Source: Caldilineaceae bacterium (GTDB taxonomy: Bacteria > Chloroflexota > Anaerolineae > Caldilineales > Caldilineaceae). From it: a stretch of DNA of 64,000 nt. Below are positions 60,870 to 64,000 of this stretch, piece after piece. The DNA lies in NCBI GenBank assembly GCA_026645575.1, contig JAPKMW010000035.1, positions 28,088 through 92,087 on the forward strand, written 5' to 3'. The notes beneath the pieces were generated by a model. The model was not told the DNA's origin. It ran no database searches and saw only the letters and a list, made by a program, of their open reading frames with translations. Position 1 is the first letter of the stretch; the number at the start of each line of letters is the position of its first letter. The translations under genes and the position numbers were made by a program.

Positions 60870-62404
60870 TGGGTAAATTCTTTCTCCATCTGGTGGCGCA
60901 ACTGGTAAATGCGTAGAAAATGGTCAACATAGTCGGGCCGCTCGGCAAAGGGGCGGGTGAAAAGCTTTACGGCGGTCGGGTAACTGGCCGGCGCTAAGAG
61001 ATAGGCGGTATCGAGCAGGACACGACCGATGCCGTAATCCTGGGTTGTGCGTTGCAACAGGGCAGGCCACTCCACGGTCAACAAGGTGTTCGTCACCGTG
61101 AGCGAAAGTTGCTCAAAGGTGCGCATGACCACGGCCAAGGTTGTCCAATCGGCAAAGGCGCCGGCGGGCAGAGCGGCGAGATAGCGTTGGAGCATCTGGT
61201 CGCGCATAGCCGGCGGCAACAACGGGGCATAGCGCACAAAGCGATCCTGCCACTCGCTGGCCTTGGCCTGCCCCAGGGTCAGTAAGCGCAGCACATGATT
61301 TAATTCGGCCAGCAGAAAGGTATGATCCTGGTGTAACTCGGCCCCTTCCAGCAGTGCCATGGTCAGCGCCTCGGCAAAGTCGCTAGTGCGGACAAATTCA
61401 AGAAACTCAATGGCATCGACACCCAGATGCGCCACGAACATTGACGGCGGCAACAGCGCCAGCAGTTGCACCACCCACCCCGCCTTTTGCCCGATGCGAA
61501 CACCTAACGGCGATTCTTCGCGAATGCCCAGATCGGCCCAGGCGGCTTCGTAGCGCGCCGGCAATTTCACCTGTAAAGTACGGCGCAGCCATCCCCGTTC
61601 CAGCGTGATATAGGTCGTCAGTTGCGCCAACAACGTCTGTTGGCGCTGTCCGCCGACCAGCCCCGCTAACAGCCGGGCCGCCTCTGTTCGCACGCCCAGG
61701 CTGCGATCGACCAAACATTGCTCTAAAAATGGCTCATCGGCCAGGCTCAACCCACGGCGGAAGGCGCTTAGAAAGGCAATGCGATCTTTGGCCGCTTCTT
61801 GCGCCCAGGTTGATTCGAGCAGCGCCCGAGCAGCGTCCGGCGTCTGCTCACGGTACTGTTGCAAAAAGCGTTGGCGCGCCTCGCTACTGCCAAGCCGCCA
61901 AGCCGTTTCATCAATGCTCTCGGCGGCGGCAATGGGCCAAGCCGGGTTCAACCGCATGAGCCAACGCCCCCGCTCACCCAGACAGGGCGCCAATGCTTCG
62001 GCAATGGGTCGCTGTTTGGTCGCCAGATCCAAGAGCGCGGGCAATAGATCCGGCGCCACCGCCAATGCGTGCCGTGCCGCATGGTGCAACCATTCGATAA
62101 GCAACTTCTGGTCGCTATCTGCCAAAAATTGGCGCAACATTGTGATTGCGCCGATAGAGGCCGACCGACTGGTCTCCGGCGGGCAGCGCGGCGCATCCAC
62201 TGCCGGGAACGTGGCTGGTTGGCTGCCGGCTGTGCGATATTGGGCCAGGAGGGCGGCTGCTTGCAAAAACTGGGTTTCCTGGTCAATGTCAATGTCTGCC
62301 GCCTGCGCACGCAACGCCATCAAACCATCGTGCTGTGGCAGTTGCAGCGGTTGGCGACCGGTTCCCAAAATTCCCTGTTGCACCAATTGATCCCATGCGT
62401 TCAT
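60866..62404 (-). CDS. DUF5691 family protein
   Basis: The 512-residue product starts at ATG 62404 inside ATGA overlap with the SWIM gene stop; a longer upstream frame overlaps that gene and is not the real start. It begins MNAWDQLVQQGILGTGRQPL and is largely alpha-helical with repeat-like blocks (RSLGVRTEAARLLAGLVGG, ERPDYVDHFLRIYQLRHQM), consistent with HEAT-like repeats. It is a typical companion of SWIM and MoxR genes. It could act as a scaffold for the ATPase. Confidence 0.85.
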   Translation of the reverse strand: MNAWDQLVQQGILGTGRQPLQLPQHDGLMALRAQAADIDIDQETQFLQAAALLAQYRTAGSQPATFPAVDAPRCPPETSRSASIGAITMLRQFLADSDQKLLIEWLHHAARHALAVAPDLLPALLDLATKQRPIAEALAPCLGERGRWLMRLNPAWPIAAAESIDETAWRLGSSEARQRFLQQYREQTPDAARALLESTWAQEAAKDRIAFLSAFRRGLSLADEPFLEQCLVDRSLGVRTEAARLLAGLVGGQRQQTLLAQLTTYITLERGWLRRTLQVKLPARYEAAWADLGIREESPLGVRIGQKAGWVVQLLALLPPSMFVAHLGVDAIEFLEFVRTSDFAEALTMALLEGAELHQDHTFLLAELNHVLRLLTLGQAKASEWQDRFVRYAPLLPPAMRDQMLQRYLAALPAGAFADWTTLAVVMRTFEQLSLTVTNTLLTVEWPALLQRTTQDYGIGRVLLDTAYLLAPASYPTAVKLFTRPFAERPDYVDHFLRIYQLRHQMEKEFTQ

Positions 62405-63738
62405 AAGGCCCAATACCTTTCCGCCGACCAGAGGCCCAAGGGCAGAAAACCATCTTCTAGCCACTCGCCAAAGCAATGGGCCGGCGCACCGCCGGTGATA
62501 CTCAACAGAAGCCACTGATTTTTTGCGCGCCGGCTTAGGGGCAGCAGCGCCGACTGCTCCTGGCCGAGAAACCATGTTGTTTTGCCATTGGACGACGCAG
62601 TGTAGTGTACCGCCACATCCGCCAAGAGCAATGGGTAGCGGGTGAGCCACGGATTCTGGGCCACCCCTCGGCGATAGCGCGCTAACGCGCCGGCTATGGT
62701 AAGGGGGTCGGTCAACGTTGCAATGGACGTCACGGTTTTGACAGCGGTGGCGATAGCGCGCAGCGGAGTGCTGGACGCATAGTAGTAAAGGGTTGCTTCC
62801 ACCTCGGCGCCGACCCGCCAGAATGCATCGAGGCTCTGGCGTTGGCTCTCATGGGCAAAGTTGAGGATGAGCGCATACCGGTCGCTGCTTGTCTGGCGCA
62901 ACCAGACCCGTTGGCTGAAAAGCGCCTCTTCTTTTTCTAAACTCACGCTCAAGACCTGCCAACGGCCCTGCACCGGTTCGCCGCTCAACACTTCTTCGCT
63001 CGGTTGATACCAACCGATCAAGGTGCGGACATCCTGTTGCAGCAGCGGTGGTAAGCCATCCAACCGTTGATAGGCTCCGAGGAGGAGAAAGAGTTTCCCA
63101 ACGGCTTCCGTCACACGGCCCGCCCAGCCTTCACCGGAGGTGATCAGTCGCCCCAGGGTCTGCACTTGTGTTGCCAAACCAGGCGCTTGGGCGTCGATCA
63201 AGCGGGCGGTCATGGTTTGCCAGAAGCTATCGGGTTGACTTTGCGCCTCGGCAAAGCCGGTGCGTATCAAATCTTTCAACCAGAGGGTCAGTTCGGCAAT
63301 GCCGGCAGCCACCTTTTCGCTGCGGGCGGCGGCACGCTTGGCTTGGGCCGCTTCGTTGACGGGAGCCGGTGTTGCGTTGTTGGCAGTCTCAACTTTGGCG
63401 GACTGCCGTTTGGCACGGCTATCGAGCCAGCTTTGCACCCATGACGGGGCTGCCGTGGGTTTGGTAAAGGCGTCGGTGTTCTGGCTGTAGAGCAAAAAGA
63501 GTGCTAGCCCATGTTTACAGGGAAATTTGCGGCTGGGGCAGGAACATTTAAACGCTGGTTCGCTCAGGTCAATGGCGGTCTGATAGGGCTTGGCGCCGCT
63601 GCCCTGGCATTCACCCCACAGCGCCGTTTCGCCTCCCCCTAATGTCACCCACTTGCGTGGTGTGGTCAATTCTTGCGCCGCCTTGGCCGACGCAGCATCC
63701 GGCGCCAAGGCGATGATTTGGTCACGTTGCCATTGCAT
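62401..63738 (-). CDS. SWIM zinc finger family protein
   Basis: The 445-residue product has the SWIM motif FKCSCPSRKFPCKHGLALFLL (near residues 63-83; CxC...CxH ligands). The rest is helical and ends in a conserved-looking ... WLEDGFLPLGLWSAERYWAL. SWIM domains bind DNA or protein. It starts a three-gene unit with DUF5691 and MoxR; a possible promoter is TATAAT at 63869-63874 with ggtcta (TAGACC) at 63892-63897 on the minus strand. Confidence 0.87.
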   Translation of the reverse strand: MQWQRDQIIALAPDAASAKAAQELTTPRKWVTLGGGETALWGECQGSGAKPYQTAIDLSEPAFKCSCPSRKFPCKHGLALFLLYSQNTDAFTKPTAAPSWVQSWLDSRAKRQSAKVETANNATPAPVNEAAQAKRAAARSEKVAAGIAELTLWLKDLIRTGFAEAQSQPDSFWQTMTARLIDAQAPGLATQVQTLGRLITSGEGWAGRVTEAVGKLFLLLGAYQRLDGLPPLLQQDVRTLIGWYQPSEEVLSGEPVQGRWQVLSVSLEKEEALFSQRVWLRQTSSDRYALILNFAHESQRQSLDAFWRVGAEVEATLYYYASSTPLRAIATAVKTVTSIATLTDPLTIAGALARYRRGVAQNPWLTRYPLLLADVAVHYTASSNGKTTWFLGQEQSALLPLSRRAKNQWLLLSITGGAPAHCFGEWLEDGFLPLGLWSAERYWAL

Positions 63739-64000
63739 GGAAAATAGGGTCCCTCACTCGTTTATCCACCGGTTTGGCTGAATTGTCTTTTATCGTACGC
63801 GATTTTTGTCCAAATGCCATCCGCCAAATAGCTTACTCCTGGCAAGCAACCGTGGATCAGTGGTAGTTATTATATCACAAATAGAACAGGTGGTCTACCT
63901 ACGGTTGACGATCAACAATTGCACTAAGTAAAACCCAGAAAGTAATTAGAAATAGAATTCTGTGTTCACATGAGTAAAAATGCAATTTTATGTCTAAAGA
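63739..64000. other. Upstream region of the SWIM-DUF5691-MoxR operon
   Basis: No gene is seen in the 262 bases. A possible minus-strand promoter (TAGACC at 63897-63892, 17 bases, TATAAT at 63874-63869) predicts a leader of about 130 bases. The last 100 bases are AT-rich. Confidence 0.5.

Noticed and set aside
62405..62650. 82-codon extension of DUF5691 upstream of 62404
   Set aside because: It overlaps the SWIM gene and the ATGA junction at 62401-62404 gives the natural start.

Overview
The window looks like a chromosomal stretch of a filamentous-type Chloroflexota (Anaerolineae/Caldilineae-like). This is an inference from gene types: a giant LamG/beta-helix surface protein, LAL/BTAD-type regulators, an EF-G-like paralogue with Tyr in the G3 motif, a DUF5317 protein, Tat-type lipoprotein solute-binding proteins, a DUF5691/SWIM/MoxR operon, and strong AAGGAG ribosome binding sites. 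No rRNA, tRNA, CRISPR array, insertion sequence or phage gene was seen.

Layout. 1-12873 (minus) is one open reading frame of at least 4291 codons that leaves the window at its 3' end: a secreted multi-domain adhesin-like protein. 13096-15302 holds Uma2, an HpcH/HpaI aldolase and a YbaK-type deacylase. 15832-18884 (plus) holds a CBM48-like protein, a decayed LAL regulator, and a PrsW / winged-helix / zinc-ribbon trio. 18977-20566 is a degenerate histidine phosphatase fused to a methyltransferase. 21147-30961 mixes housekeeping-type genes: EF-G2, M48 protease, two 2-hydroxyacid dehydrogenases, a TfoX-domain protein, an APH-like kinase, an orphan histidine kinase, a RiPP-leader-like protein and a DUF5317 protein. 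A 39-residue small membrane protein with a perfect ribosome binding site lies at 31030-31149. 31612-38279 holds an intact LAL/BTAD regulator, trmB, a methyltransferase, a broken sigma factor and a broken AAA ATPase.

38332-45752 (minus) is a carbohydrate-acid catabolic cluster. A FadR-type GntR regulator sits at its head, followed by a CUT1 ABC importer (binding protein, two permeases, ATPase), an enolase-superfamily dehydratase/cycloisomerase and a uronate-dehydrogenase-like SDR. The simplest reading is uptake and oxidative breakdown of a uronate-like sugar. 46100-59624 (plus) is a second, longer catabolic run: aldo/keto reductase, MDR dehydrogenase, M81 (MlrC) peptidase, a dipeptide-type importer without its ATPases, an M19 dipeptidase-like protein with altered metal ligands, a PLP-dependent dehydratase, a PhyH dioxygenase, an amidohydrolase and a class III aminotransferase. 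The set points to a modified peptide or amino-acid-like substrate and does not match a pathway I can name. 59742-63738 (minus) is a translationally coupled SWIM-DUF5691-MoxR operon without the VWA partner usually found with such genes.

A striking genome-level feature is the intergenic DNA. Most gaps at transcription-unit borders carry a different long, often perfect inverted repeat built from short low-complexity words (21-bp, 22-bp, 20-bp and 30-bp perfect arms were found), or a tandem array with a period of 12 or 15. Several cores recur at two or three places. They probably act as terminators or attenuators, and in both ABC clusters one sits exactly between the binding-protein gene and the permease genes.
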